From: CAZLMG01 sp964560765
GTDB lineage: Bacteria; Bdellovibrionota_B; Oligoflexia; Oligoflexales; CAZLMG01
Assembly: GCA_964560765.1 (NCBI GenBank)
Contig: CAZLMG010000041.1
Coordinates: 1 to 42,012 of the forward strand
Direction of reading: 5' to 3'
DNA length: 42,012 nt
The position numbers and the translations under genes were made by a program. Within the stretch, counting starts at the first letter, position 1, and every line of letters begins with the position of its first letter. Below the pieces are notes generated by a model that had not been told where the DNA came from, ran no database searches, and saw only the letters and a list, made by a program, of their open reading frames with translations. Shown piece by piece: positions 1 through 8,990 of the stretch.

Positions 1-15
1 GCGGCTGAAAGGGAT

Positions 16-42
16 GGTACCCCAGATCGCTTAGGGGGTACC
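16..42. repeat. Inverted repeat at left edge, hairpin-like
   Basis: Perfect 8-bp arms GGTACCCC (16-23) and GGGGTACC (35-42) are separated by 11 nt. The repeat lies just past the stop of the minus-strand ChaN-like gene, so it could help end that transcript, but no T-run follows on either strand. Nothing else is recognisable in positions 1-72. Confidence 0.35.
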
Positions 43-72
43 CAAAGCACAGTTAGCGGCACCAGTTTATGG

Positions 73-1779
73 TCAGTCAATCACGGAAAACAGCTGACTG
101 ACCAGCCGCCAGACGTCGTGGCGGTCATGCATCTCTTCGATGTAAATTCGCCGCAAGAGAACGGCATCAAGAGAATGGCTGAGTAGCTTTCGATATAGCA
201 TCGTGCCCAAGAGATTCCCTAATGCGCGACTATACTCGCCATAGGATTTTTCATCTTGACGATACAATGAGGTCATTGGGCTACCAAACTTGCCTTCGTG
301 ATCCGCCAGCCGGCCATACATCCATTCCTGATGACGCAGGATCATGCGCGCTAAATCTCGTCGTTCGCGCTTATGGCCGCGCAGCTTACGACCTTCATAG
401 AGCTTCACAAATCGCTTGTAGTACACGAGATCGTGCGACTTTCGCTTCGGGTTCATCACCAACGACGCAATCATGCCCGCCGCTGCCTTGAGCACGCGCC
501 GATAAAAACGCTCCGCCGGCTCGACCGCATCCTCTGACAAGTGGGATTGAGTAAATTGCAGATATTGACCTGCAGCCTCCGCCATGTTGTTCAAGGTGAA
601 CCGGGTCAGCAGCACGACTCCACCCTGATTCATCAGGTAGGCCCCATCCAGCGTCACTCGCTCAATCATAAAGGCAACCTGATCGTCTTGCATAAAGTAT
701 CGGTCGCGCAGCTCGGCAAACAGAGCATCATCTGGAAAAGTATGAATGGTGAAATGGTCGAGGGCTCGATCATCGATCTTTATGCCAAGAAAGCCCATGA
801 CGTTCTTGATGATTCCGAGAAATTGATAGTCGATGTCATACGCACTCTCGGTATAGGAATAGTCATCCAATTCGTCATCGAGAAATTCTTCCGTCACCTT
901 GTTATTGTAGAGCTCTCGCATCTCGTCCCAGATAGTGACCGACTGCCACTTGATCCATGGAGGAGAATTGATAATGCAGAAGAAGTCGCGATCCAACTGC
1001 AGGTACTCCGTCGTCATCGCGTGTGGCGACGACTCAAGCTCGAAGTAGTACTTATCGATGTTATTGACGATACGCAGCAGATCCTCAGCACCAAGGTCAC
1101 CAATCATCAGTGCCAGCTGCTTGGGCAAGAAAGCATCGGCGAGATGATACTCGCCAATCATGCAGAACAATCGATGGTCCGGATTCTCCTCGGCATATTT
1201 GGCGATGATTTCGGCGGCAAAGCGATCACGCGTGGCAAGGGAGTCTCTGCCAGCATTATCGCTATTGATGCCAAATACTGGGATGGTATGTTCCCGGGCA
1301 AACTCCAACAACATCTGGTAATTGTGCCAGGGGAATCCCCAATCGCGCGAATAGTTCGTCTCTCGTAATAGTTCCTCCTGGCTAGCAGTGCCGTTCATAT
1401 AGCGGTCCAGGACAGATTGATCTTGCTGACGAAACACTTCTAAAAATAGCGCTACTTTTCGTGACTTGTATTTATGGAGGTAGGCGCGCAGGATTCGCAT
1501 GAGTCCACGCTGTGACTGGCGCAGAGTGTGAAAGTCACCATATAGAATATATCGCGCCTGCCGGATCCGGCTAATAAGATCGCTCTGCGAGACCCGTTCG
1601 TAGGTATTAGGCAAACTAGCTTCGAATTTTTTTGAATAACCAGCGATCTTTGGCGAAGAGATCGCAGCTAGGGAATTGGCTTCCTGGAACGCCTTTTCAT
1701 ACAAGGTTCGTTGCAACAGGCGCAGTTGTTGTTGCGGCGATATCGCCATACCGACACTCATAGAAAGTAAAAGTGACAT
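73..1779 (-). CDS. ChaN-like haem-binding-type protein with long C-terminal extension
   Basis: This is a 568-residue protein. Residues of about 75-245 resemble the ChaN / Cofac_haem_bdg family (PF04187). A GDFHTLRQSQRG segment near residue 81 and a GEYHLADAFLPKQL segment near residue 212 match the family's conserved strand-and-histidine motifs. Known ChaN proteins are iron-regulated outer-membrane lipoproteins of about 300 residues that bind haem. Here roughly 300 further residues follow that I do not recognise. There is no clear lipobox. The first residues are mildly hydrophobic but make a poor signal peptide, and no good ribosome site precedes the first ATG, so the start is uncertain. The gene lies about 100 nt after a secreted-protein gene on the same strand. 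The family call is fairly secure; a haem role is inferred. Confidence 0.7.
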   Translation of the reverse strand: MSLLLSMSVGMAISPQQQLRLLQRTLYEKAFQEANSLAAISSPKIAGYSKKFEASLPNTYERVSQSDLISRIRQARYILYGDFHTLRQSQRGLMRILRAYLHKYKSRKVALFLEVFRQQDQSVLDRYMNGTASQEELLRETNYSRDWGFPWHNYQMLLEFAREHTIPVFGINSDNAGRDSLATRDRFAAEIIAKYAEENPDHRLFCMIGEYHLADAFLPKQLALMIGDLGAEDLLRIVNNIDKYYFELESSPHAMTTEYLQLDRDFFCIINSPPWIKWQSVTIWDEMRELYNNKVTEEFLDDELDDYSYTESAYDIDYQFLGIIKNVMGFLGIKIDDRALDHFTIHTFPDDALFAELRDRYFMQDDQVAFMIERVTLDGAYLMNQGGVVLLTRFTLNNMAEAAGQYLQFTQSHLSEDAVEPAERFYRRVLKAAAGMIASLVMNPKRKSHDLVYYKRFVKLYEGRKLRGHKRERRDLARMILRHQEWMYGRLADHEGKFGSPMTSLYRQDEKSYGEYSRALGNLLGTMLYRKLLSHSLDAVLLRRIYIEEMHDRHDVWRLVSQLFSVID

Positions 1780-1876
1780 CGAATTTCAATAAGCTATCAA
1801 TGATATTTTAACACGATCGTGGGTGAGCGCCCGATGCTGGGCAATATCTTGCTACTTTGGTACGGCAGGAGATGTA

Positions 1877-2950
1877 TTACGACTTGAAAGTAGTCCGCGG
1901 ATAAAAGAAACCACCAAGTCGACCCTCATGTTGAGGGTCTTCACCCGGCGCCACAAAGCTGCATTGGAACCCACCAAATTCAGCCGTCCAAGCCTGTGAG
2001 TACAGAGCCTTACCGGCAGCTGCACACTTGGCTCGCAACTGATTTGTCGAGGCATTGGGATCAATGATCAAACGCACCAAAATGCCAACCCCATCTTCAG
2101 CAAGAGCGGTGCCAGCATAGCCAACATTTTCGCCCACCATCGGAGTTGCAACGGACTTCAACCAATCTGCATAGGTACCGTACTTTGCCCTCGTAGCTTC
2201 CACATCTAGTTTGCGCTGCATGCGCAAGTAATTGCCACCATTTAACAACTTGGCTGCCATGTCGAGTTTACCAAAGGCCAGCTCCTTCTTGCCGGCATTT
2301 CCAGCCACGAGTGCTTCGTCAATCCAAGCATCAGGATCTTTGCCTTGGTGGGTCCATTGCTGATTATGCCAGACCCCGATCACCCACTCCTTACCCTTCG
2401 GAACCAGATTGAGATAGATGCGGCCGAGTTCCTTCGCACCTCGCGCCTGCAACCAAACTCCAAACTGCAATGGGTAGCCAAAACTTGGAATCAAACTTAA
2501 TTGATCATCTGCGCACTCGATCGGCTCTGCATTGCCATCGAACGTGTTCATGGCCCACACACGAAAAATCGAAATGTCGTAGCCAAGTCCACCATAGGTA
2601 GCTGTGAGTTGGTCGAGGGTACCCGCCACTCGATCGGCGCTCATTTTTAGCCGCGGATGGACGAACTTGCGCAGAACTGAGGCTTGCTTCTTGGCAAAAG
2701 CCTCGCGAATCTCCACGAGTGCTTTGGCCAAAACGGGTTCCATATCGCGAATTTCTAACGGATTGATTCCGCGACTGACTATCTTGCAGGCCGGCTTCTT
2801 TGCCGCGTCCCCCGGAAAGAGTTTCAATCGCACCGATTCAAATGGGGAATTTGTCTCAAGAAAAGGATCAGAGGCGATCTGCGCAGAGGAATGCGGAGCC
2901 ATGATGAGACAGAACAGAGATATCAGGATAAGCCTAACGCTTCGCCGCAC
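1877..2950 (-). CDS. Secreted protein of unknown function
   Basis: The frame stays open up to 3007, but the GTG at 2950 is preferred. It begins a classic signal peptide (MRRSVRLILISLFCLI, ending near HSSAQ) and gives 357 residues, whereas the longer form puts 19 polar residues in front. The GTG lies inside the last 17 bases of the upstream small gene, which suggests translational coupling. The mature part is mixed alpha/beta. It includes a WVIGVWHNQQW stretch, and C-terminal cysteines near CAAAGK and GGFQC that could form a disulfide. I do not recognise a family. An extracytoplasmic location is well supported; a function is not. Confidence 0.75.
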   Translation of the reverse strand: MRRSVRLILISLFCLIMAPHSSAQIASDPFLETNSPFESVRLKLFPGDAAKKPACKIVSRGINPLEIRDMEPVLAKALVEIREAFAKKQASVLRKFVHPRLKMSADRVAGTLDQLTATYGGLGYDISIFRVWAMNTFDGNAEPIECADDQLSLIPSFGYPLQFGVWLQARGAKELGRIYLNLVPKGKEWVIGVWHNQQWTHQGKDPDAWIDEALVAGNAGKKELAFGKLDMAAKLLNGGNYLRMQRKLDVEATRAKYGTYADWLKSVATPMVGENVGYAGTALAEDGVGILVRLIIDPNASTNQLRAKCAAAGKALYSQAWTAEFGGFQCSFVAPGEDPQHEGRLGGFFYPRTTFKS

Positions 2951-3215
2951 AGGAGCCGCATCCGGAAGTTTTTTCAAGGCTGACCAGATCCCAGTTACCG
3001 AACTCATCGTTTACAACCTGTAACGCGTCTACGAGAAATTCATATTCGCAGGTAAAGAGCTCTTTAACAAGTACCGTCTCAAGACAGTAAGCGTTGTAAC
3101 TGTACTGATCTATATCGGGATCGTAAATACAACTCACACCCGCCTGACGATCACGCCACTGATAGACCATGTGCGTGAAATTTTCCTCGTCCAACCGGTC
3201 GTTATTTGCACTCAT
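2934..3215 (-). CDS. Small protein with Cys-rich CGSC tail
   Basis: This is a 93-residue protein. The ATG at 3215 is chosen because GAGGTG lies six bases before it; the frame extends upstream to 3275 without a comparable site. The sequence is acidic and aromatic. It has cysteines at VSCIYD, YCLETV and FTCEYE, and it ends in GCGSCAAKR. A C-terminal C-x-x-C of this kind often marks metal or Fe-S binding, but that is inference. It overlaps the start of the secreted-protein gene and follows the polyprenyl synthase gene closely, so it is probably part of the same transcript. I do not recognise its family. Confidence 0.7.
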   Translation of the reverse strand: MSANNDRLDEENFTHMVYQWRDRQAGVSCIYDPDIDQYSYNAYCLETVLVKELFTCEYEFLVDALQVVNDEFGNWDLVSLEKTSGCGSCAAKR

Positions 3216-3258
3216 CTTCGCACCTCTTTCCCAACAATTGATCGCTACCAACGTAGCC

Positions 3259-4173
3259 TCATTTTGCCCGTTCACACAAGTCTGTTGCCAATTGCGTCAA
3301 TAACTTCGTCTCCATACCGAATCTAACTAGCGACTCAATGGCCGCATCCGTAATCTCGCGAGCCCGCGCGCGCGCCTCTTCCCGCGTATAAAACCTCAGA
3401 TACGTCAGTTTATTGGCCGCCAAGTCTTTACCCTGACTCTTGCCTGTATCACTTTGCAAATCCAAGACGTCGTCAACAATTTGAAAGGCTAATCCCAGTT
3501 GCTGGCCAAAATTTCGCAGAACTTGCGTCGCCGATTCGTCCGCCCCGGCGCAAATGGCCCCCATGGCACAAGCCGCGCCCAATAGATATCCGGTTTTGTG
3601 CAAATGTATCTCATCTAATGTTTCTCGGGTCGCACCCTCCGGGCGGTCTGTCCACTCCATATCGGAAGCTTGCCCACGCACCATTCCGCGGCCACCCGCT
3701 GCTCCAGCTAACTCCCGAACCAGCCGCATCCGCGTTGCAGGCTCATGGTCGGCCATTTCCAAAAGGCCCTGAGCAACGAATGCGCGATCACTCAATAAAG
3801 AAAAGGCGTCGGTCAGGATGGCATCACCTGCGAGCAAAGCCATGGCCTCGCCAAACTGCACATGTGCGGTCGGTCGACCTCTACGCAGATCATCGTCATC
3901 CATGCAGGGCAGGTCATCGTGCACCAAACTATACGCATGAATCATCTCTACGGCGACGGCGGCAGGCAACGCCTCGTAAAACGATTTACCGAACATTTCT
4001 GAGCTGAGAATAGACAACAGAGCACGGACGCGCTTGCCGCTACCACTAAGAATGTACAGGGCCGTTGCGTCGACTTTACTTCCATCTCCATAGCGGATGG
4101 CGACTAGTCGCTTCCAGGCACTCTCAAACATAGTGCGACGCTCATTCAGAACGGGACTACTTGTTAGACTCAT
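3259..4173 (-). CDS. ispA: Polyprenyl diphosphate synthase (farnesyl/geranylgeranyl type)
   Basis: This is a 304-residue IspA-type trans-prenyltransferase that would condense isopentenyl diphosphate with allylic diphosphates for quinone, undecaprenyl and other isoprenoid synthesis. The IPP-binding GKRVR lies near residue 46. The first Asp-rich motif DDLPCMDDDD is at 86-95, and the second is QIVDDVLDLQSD near residue 230. The residues before the first motif (HAYSLVHDD) match E. coli IspA, which argues for a C15 product, although C20 cannot be excluded. The ATG at 4173 is preferred over the one at 4191 because GGAGGAG sits nine bases upstream of it. The gene overlaps the end of purN by 17 bases, so translation is probably coupled. 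Confidence 0.92.
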   Translation of the reverse strand: MSLTSSPVLNERRTMFESAWKRLVAIRYGDGSKVDATALYILSGSGKRVRALLSILSSEMFGKSFYEALPAAVAVEMIHAYSLVHDDLPCMDDDDLRRGRPTAHVQFGEAMALLAGDAILTDAFSLLSDRAFVAQGLLEMADHEPATRMRLVRELAGAAGGRGMVRGQASDMEWTDRPEGATRETLDEIHLHKTGYLLGAACAMGAICAGADESATQVLRNFGQQLGLAFQIVDDVLDLQSDTGKSQGKDLAANKLTYLRFYTREEARARAREITDAAIESLVRFGMETKLLTQLATDLCERAK

Positions 4174-4774
4174 AGTGCCACACTCCTCCATCGGGTAAGG
4201 GAAGGTCCCCAGCTACTAACTTCTTTAATACTTCTGGATACAGCTCACACTCAGCCGCAAAAACTCGAGCCGCAAGTTTATCAACTTCATCATTCGACAG
4301 AACAGGCACGACGATCTGTGCCAAGATTCCACCTTCATCATAACGCTCATTCACCAAGTGTACGGTAGCACCGCTCTGAACCTCTCCCGCCTGCAGCACG
4401 GCCGCATGCACGCGGTTACCATACATCCCTTTGCCGCCAAATTTTGGCAGCAGCGCGGGGTGGATGTTCACAATGTGCCCTGCCCAGTCCGCATGCACAG
4501 GCCAAGGTTTCAAAAAGCCAGCCAGTGCAATCCAGTTGGCTGAAACTCCCGCCGCAAACTCATAAACTGCCGCGGTCGTTTGCTGTGGGGTCGTCCGAGA
4601 AAAATCCCAGGCTAGCAGCGGCAAAGCGAGCTGCCGAGCCACTGCATTGCCGCGACAATTGGGATTGGATGTGACGACACCAACGACTTGATAAGAATCC
4701 GCGGATTGCCGATCCACGAGATTCTGTAGTGTTCGCCCAGAACCCGATAGGGCCACCAGAACGCGGTTACCCAC
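4157..4774 (-). CDS. purN: Phosphoribosylglycinamide formyltransferase
   Basis: This is a 205-residue PurN-type enzyme that transfers the formyl group of 10-formyl-tetrahydrofolate to GAR in purine synthesis. The catalytic triad is present: Asn103 and His105 in NIHPALLPKFGGKG, and Asp146 in ERYDEGGIL. The N-terminal SGSGRTLQNL is the usual phosphate-binding loop. The length is normal for the family. The start overlaps the end of fmt by 8 bases, and the stop overlaps the prenyl synthase gene. Two 10-formyl-THF-using enzymes therefore sit side by side. Confidence 0.95.
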   Translation of the reverse strand: MGNRVLVALSGSGRTLQNLVDRQSADSYQVVGVVTSNPNCRGNAVARQLALPLLAWDFSRTTPQQTTAAVYEFAAGVSANWIALAGFLKPWPVHADWAGHIVNIHPALLPKFGGKGMYGNRVHAAVLQAGEVQSGATVHLVNERYDEGGILAQIVVPVLSNDEVDKLAARVFAAECELYPEVLKKLVAGDLPLPDGGVWHYESNK

Positions 4775-5741
4775 TCATATCCTCCGCGGGTAACATCAGA
4801 CTACTTCCACCTTGTTTCAAACCATTCCAGAACGATGCGGCATCCATATCTTTGCCACCTGCCGGCTTGAGGCGCCTTAGCAGCAACTTGCCCGTGCCCG
4901 TGAAAACGACGATACCGCCAGCGCCTTTGTCCCATTGGGCCAAACCTGGATTTCTATTGGCTGTCTCGGATTCGAGAAGCCGCATTTCGATGATACCGAC
5001 GCGCCGATCTCCGAAGTATGTATACGTACCTGGCCAAGGATAATAGGCGCGAAATCGATTGTAAGTCGCTCCCGCATCGTCCTGAACTCGCAGAAATCCG
5101 TCGGCCTTATCAATTTTCGAGCAGTGCGTAACTTCCGATTCGTTTTGCGATTCGCCGGCGAATTTTGCATCCCGCAACAGTTCGAGTGCGCGCGGCAAGC
5201 AGTCGGCACCCAGAATAAAACCGCGCGATAACAGGCTGTCGGCTGTTTCATCATTGCCGATGGCCAACGGCTCCTGAATGATGATGGCTCCGGCGTCCAA
5301 AGCTTTAACCGTGAATAGAATGGAAACACCTGTCACTCGTTCACCCTGCAGCAGCGCCGCCTGCACGGGAGTTGCCCCCCGATACTTTGGTAGCAACGAT
5401 GGATGCACGTTGATTGTCGCTCGCTTCGGAATACCTAAAAACGCATCACTCAAAATCTGCCCATAGGCTGCGGTCACAACCACGTCCGGTTGCAATTGTC
5501 GCAGCTGATCTAAAAATACAGGGTCTCTCGCTTTCTCGGGTTGCCAAAGAGGAATGGCATGTTCTCGCGCATAAGCAGCGACTGGCGGATCCGTCAATTG
5601 GCCGCGACGACCGGCTGGACGAGCCGGCTGGCTGATAACGCCGACGAGCTGAGCATGGTTCGCAGAGTCCGCGCAAAACTCCTGGAGTCGTTGCAGACAG
5701 GGGATGACTTCTGCCGGACTTCCCATGAATATAAGACGCAT
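4767..5741 (-). CDS. fmt: Methionyl-tRNA formyltransferase
   Basis: This is a 324-residue enzyme that formylates initiator Met-tRNA. The N-terminal formyltransferase fold carries the catalytic Asn111, His113 and Asp149, in NVHPSLLPKYRGATP and KALDAGAII. The C-terminal OB-like domain starts near residue 205 (KADGFLRVQDDAGATYNRFRA). The start at 5741 has AGGAA eight bases upstream. No def gene, the usual neighbour, lies beside it; instead purN and a prenyl synthase follow. The outer-membrane-like gene upstream ends only 21 bases away, so they may share a transcript. Confidence 0.96.
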   Translation of the reverse strand: MRLIFMGSPAEVIPCLQRLQEFCADSANHAQLVGVISQPARPAGRRGQLTDPPVAAYAREHAIPLWQPEKARDPVFLDQLRQLQPDVVVTAAYGQILSDAFLGIPKRATINVHPSLLPKYRGATPVQAALLQGERVTGVSILFTVKALDAGAIIIQEPLAIGNDETADSLLSRGFILGADCLPRALELLRDAKFAGESQNESEVTHCSKIDKADGFLRVQDDAGATYNRFRAYYPWPGTYTYFGDRRVGIIEMRLLESETANRNPGLAQWDKGAGGIVVFTGTGKLLLRRLKPAGGKDMDAASFWNGLKQGGSSLMLPAEDMSG

Positions 5742-5762
5742 GCAACCGTTCCTAAAAGGTGG

Positions 5763-6674
5763 TCAAAGGCCAATACCAAAGCCGACGGACAGCGCCTGAA
5801 GTGGCGCCCGGGCCCGTAGGTTCAGAGCCTTTACCTGAACGGTTTCGTACACCAGTAAATAGCGAAAATCGATCCAAATCCCGTCGGTCAATGGCTGTCG
5901 AGCGCGGGCCATCAATATGGCCCCTGGCAAGTCTACGGATCGATGCTTTCGCGCCGCAACCGCCACCACGTTTCCCTGCTCATCCTCCTGTAATTGGTCG
6001 GATAACTGCATGAATCGGTGCCAGCCGTAGTGTAGGCCCACGCCAACTCCCAGGTGCCAGCGGCGAACGGTAGGCTCACTCCCACCCATGGCCCATTCCC
6101 GTGCGCCGACGATCCCCATATGCAGAATACTGTATTGCAGCAAACTTCCTGGAGTTGGCACCCCGGTAATCATCGAGCGAGACAGGTCCAAAGCAGCCGA
6201 CCAAGGTCCCCAGAATCGCTCCAATGACAGCCCCAATCGAACGCGCATGCCCGCCAAATCATTGTCGCGCCACGGATCGCGCGCGGTCACGACTCCTCCC
6301 GCGAGTGCAGCAAGGTACCAGTGGTGTGGTGCCAAATCAGCCAGCATTTCCGCATCCGGTCGTCGATATTGAAAGTCAACCATTCGACCTTGTACGTCCG
6401 CGAGACCCACGAGCCACGATCGCACGGTATCCGGAACCTCAACCGACTCTTGATCCAGGGCTTGAACAGAAATTTGGTCCACCACAAGCGAAAAGTTGGC
6501 AGATTTCAGCGTTTCAGCCACCGTCAATGACCGTCGCGCGGTGACCATTGGCACCGCCTCTCCTTCACTGTCTTCATCTTGCCCAAATGCCTGTGTCGCC
6601 TCAGAAAGAGACAACACCACCGACAGAATCACGCGAAGATAGATGGGACCTAACGAACGATAAGAACTTGGCAT
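5763..6674 (-). CDS. Predicted exported, probably outer-membrane barrel protein
   Basis: This is a 303-residue protein. The N-terminus has a hydrophobic signal sequence (IYLRVILSVVLSLSEA) with a likely cut after QAFGQ. The mature start is acidic, and the remainder alternates short amphipathic strands rich in Gly, Trp and aromatic residues, ending in VGFGIGL, which suggests a membrane beta-barrel. I do not recognise a named family. The start at 6674 is supported by AGGAG six bases upstream. It diverges from glpK and lies just before fmt, possibly as the first gene of that run. The barrel assignment is inferred from composition only. Confidence 0.7.
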   Translation of the reverse strand: MPSSYRSLGPIYLRVILSVVLSLSEATQAFGQDEDSEGEAVPMVTARRSLTVAETLKSANFSLVVDQISVQALDQESVEVPDTVRSWLVGLADVQGRMVDFQYRRPDAEMLADLAPHHWYLAALAGGVVTARDPWRDNDLAGMRVRLGLSLERFWGPWSAALDLSRSMITGVPTPGSLLQYSILHMGIVGAREWAMGGSEPTVRRWHLGVGVGLHYGWHRFMQLSDQLQEDEQGNVVAVAARKHRSVDLPGAILMARARQPLTDGIWIDFRYLLVYETVQVKALNLRARAPLQALSVGFGIGL

Positions 6675-6715
6675 AGGTGACTCCTAAGTGCACCACTCTA
6701 ACAGTCATTCCCTGC

Positions 6716-6744
6716 TTTCGCGAATGGGAAAAGAACCTTAATAT
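6716..6744 (+). promoter_or_regulatory. Possible sigma-70 promoter of glpK
   Basis: TTTCGC (6716-6721), a 17-base spacer and TAATAT (6739-6744) lie about 50 bases before the glpK start. The -10 element is good and the -35 element is poor, so this is a weak prediction. Confidence 0.25.
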
Positions 6745-6796
6745 TATGGTTACTGAGGACCAAGGACCAAGTCGTAAAATCAAAGGATCGCCCCCC

Positions 6797-8338
6797 ATGG
6801 CCGCTACCTATATTCTTTCCATTGATCAAGGCACTACCGGCTCGACGGTTGTCATAGTCGACGTATCAGACCCGTTGCGCATGCAAGTCATCGGCAACGC
6901 CACCGTAGACTTTCCCCAACACTATCCGCAGTCGGGTTGGGTGGAACACAATCTGGAAGAAATTTGGCGATCTGTCTGCACGGCCGCCGAACGGGCAATC
7001 GCTATGGCTGCCGTTCGCAGTGAGTTCAGCGTCCATAAGATTGCCGCCATTGGCATCACCAATCAACGCGAGACTCTGTGTGCGTTCGATCGACGAACCA
7101 GCGTCCCCTATGCTCCAGCAATTGTCTGGCAGTGCCGCCGCAGCACGGACATTTGCGCGCGGTTTAAGAGTCAAGGACTCGAGCCCACTGTAAAGCTACA
7201 GACAGGACTCGTCTTGGATCCCTATTTCTCGGGCACAAAAATTACCTGGCTGATGGAAAACAATCCCGGCCTTGCCGAGAAAGTGCGCAATGGCCAAGCC
7301 ATCCTTGGCACGATCGATTCCTATCTGTTGCATCGCCTGACTTGTGGACAGGTTTTTGCCACAGAAGCTAGCAACGCCAGCCGCACCCTACTCGTTGATC
7401 TGAAGACAGGAAAATATAGCGACCCATTACTTGAGATGTTCAAGGTGCCAAACAAGGACGCTCTACCCGAAATCAAGAACAGCGCTGGCGTTTTTGGTCG
7501 CACGAAACGGGTCGACTTCTTGCCAGACGGCATCCCCATCTCTGGAATCTTAGGCGATCAACAAGCGGCGCTGGCCGGCCAAGCTTGCTATGACGTCGGC
7601 GAAGCAAAGTGCACATACGGAACCGGTGCCTTTCTCTTGTTAAACATTGGCGACCAAGTTCGTCATTCCCAATGTGGGTTATTGACGACGATTGCCTGGA
7701 ACCTGAACGGCAAGATCACCTATGCCTTTGAGGGGTCCGCCTTCATCGCCGGAGCTGCGATGCAGTTTCTGCGTGATCAACTGCATATGATTCAATCGGC
7801 AGGAGAGAGTGCTGCTATGGCTGCCGATGTTATTGCGGCCCCCGAGATATACTTTGTCCCCGCCTTAGCTGGACTCGGCGCGCCTTATTGGGACCCTCGC
7901 GCCCGCGGTGCATTTTTTGGTCTAACCCGCGGCACGACATCACAGCAGATTGTTCGAGCTTCTTTGGAGGGAATCGCCTTCCAAGTATGGGATTTAGCCC
8001 AAGCTATTCAACGCGATTTTCCTGAAGGCATGAAGGTTCTACGAGCTGATGGTGGGGCGGCTGCCAACGACTTACTCATGCAGACGCAAGCCAACCTGAT
8101 GCAGCTGCCTGTTGATCGACCAAAAGACTTGGACACAACGGCGTTTGGCGCCGCACTTTTTGCCGGACTCGGCATCGGCATCTACGCCAACTTACAAGAA
8201 TTGGGAAATGCGCGTGCCGTTGACCGTGTATTCACCCCTGATCGCACTCCAACCGCTACGAGCTTAGCACATCAGCAGCTGTCCGGGTGGCAGCGCGCCG
8301 TGCGTGCCGTGCGGCTATTTGCGGATAGCAATGCTTAA
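6797..8338 (+). CDS. glpK: Glycerol kinase
   Basis: This is a 513-residue FGGY-family kinase that makes sn-glycerol 3-phosphate from glycerol and ATP in the cytoplasm. The phosphate loop SIDQGTTGST lies at the N-terminus. Substrate-site segments NQRETL and VWQCRR follow. The second-domain motifs GILGDQQAALAGQ, TYGTGAFLL and RADGGAAANDLLMQ are intact. The frame is open from 6677, but the ATG at 6797 is chosen because it places the phosphate loop at the normal position and has AAAGGA just upstream. No glpF or glpD is nearby. The stop overlaps the start of a DppB-like permease gene. Confidence 0.96.
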   Translation: MAATYILSIDQGTTGSTVVIVDVSDPLRMQVIGNATVDFPQHYPQSGWVEHNLEEIWRSVCTAAERAIAMAAVRSEFSVHKIAAIGITNQRETLCAFDRRTSVPYAPAIVWQCRRSTDICARFKSQGLEPTVKLQTGLVLDPYFSGTKITWLMENNPGLAEKVRNGQAILGTIDSYLLHRLTCGQVFATEASNASRTLLVDLKTGKYSDPLLEMFKVPNKDALPEIKNSAGVFGRTKRVDFLPDGIPISGILGDQQAALAGQACYDVGEAKCTYGTGAFLLLNIGDQVRHSQCGLLTTIAWNLNGKITYAFEGSAFIAGAAMQFLRDQLHMIQSAGESAAMAADVIAAPEIYFVPALAGLGAPYWDPRARGAFFGLTRGTTSQQIVRASLEGIAFQVWDLAQAIQRDFPEGMKVLRADGGAAANDLLMQTQANLMQLPVDRPKDLDTTAFGAALFAGLGIGIYANLQELGNARAVDRVFTPDRTPTATSLAHQQLSGWQRAVRAVRLFADSNA

Positions 8339-8990
8339 GTATTTTGCGACGACGACAGCCATTTTGCTCTGGTGCGCCTCACTTTCCATTCTGTGGACTT
8401 GGGTGGCCTTTGAGTGGGAAAGAAGGTCGAACCGGCAATGGGGTTCTAGCCTTCTACAGAATTTTCCCATACTACCGACGATGGTCGTCGCCCCAGTGCT
8501 CTTGGTACTTTCGTATCGACTATGGGAAATAAATCTGACCTTTCCAGTGCAGGCACTTTCCTCATCCAGCACGATCGCCTTGGCTTCGTTGGCTCCGGCA
8601 GCTGTCCTGTTTATTGGCTGTGGACTGAGTCTTTCTATCCCCGCAGCTGTGCAGCGTGAGTATCAATATTGGTCACAGATGCCCTTCTCACACGTTGCTC
8701 TTGCCTACGGACGCCACAAGCACTCTTCCGTTAGACGCGTGGTAATGGTGAAAGCTTTTCTCGATAGCTGGAATCAATGCCTGCCCTGGCTCTTTGGCGA
8801 GATGATCATCGTCGAAGCCGTGTTCAATGCGCCTGGTGTGGGGTTGGACGCTTGGCATCAAGCTCGCATGCGAGAGTGGAATATGATGTTCACCTCCATC
8901 GGCGGTATGGCCGCTTTATACGTCGCATGCGTCATCATCAGTAGCGCCAGTAGCCGCTGGCTGGGTCGTCGCTTGGAGGGTTATGCCTAA
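8331..8990 (+). CDS. Short DppB-like ABC transporter permease
   Basis: This is a 219-residue membrane protein with a hydrophobic N-terminal segment and several more through the chain. The segment ALAYGRHKHSSVRRVVMVKA matches the cytoplasmic EAA coupling loop of binding-protein-dependent permeases, and EAVFNAPGVGLDAWHQA matches the end of DppB/OppB proteins. Usual DppB proteins exceed 300 residues. This one appears to lack most of the large periplasmic loop after the first helix, so it is a diverged or reduced version. It overlaps the glpK stop by 8 bases and the next permease gene by 8 bases, so all three are probably co-transcribed. The substrate cannot be read. Confidence 0.75.
   Translation: MLKYFATTTAILLWCASLSILWTWVAFEWERRSNRQWGSSLLQNFPILPTMVVAPVLLVLSYRLWEINLTFPVQALSSSSTIALASLAPAAVLFIGCGLSLSIPAAVQREYQYWSQMPFSHVALAYGRHKHSSVRRVVMVKAFLDSWNQCLPWLFGEMIIVEAVFNAPGVGLDAWHQARMREWNMMFTSIGGMAALYVACVIISSASSRWLGRRLEGYA

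Noticed and set aside
541..1368. Open frame of 275 codons opposite the ChaN-like gene
   Set aside because: It lies wholly antisense to a recognisable protein, has no ribosome site, and its translation has no domain-like pattern.
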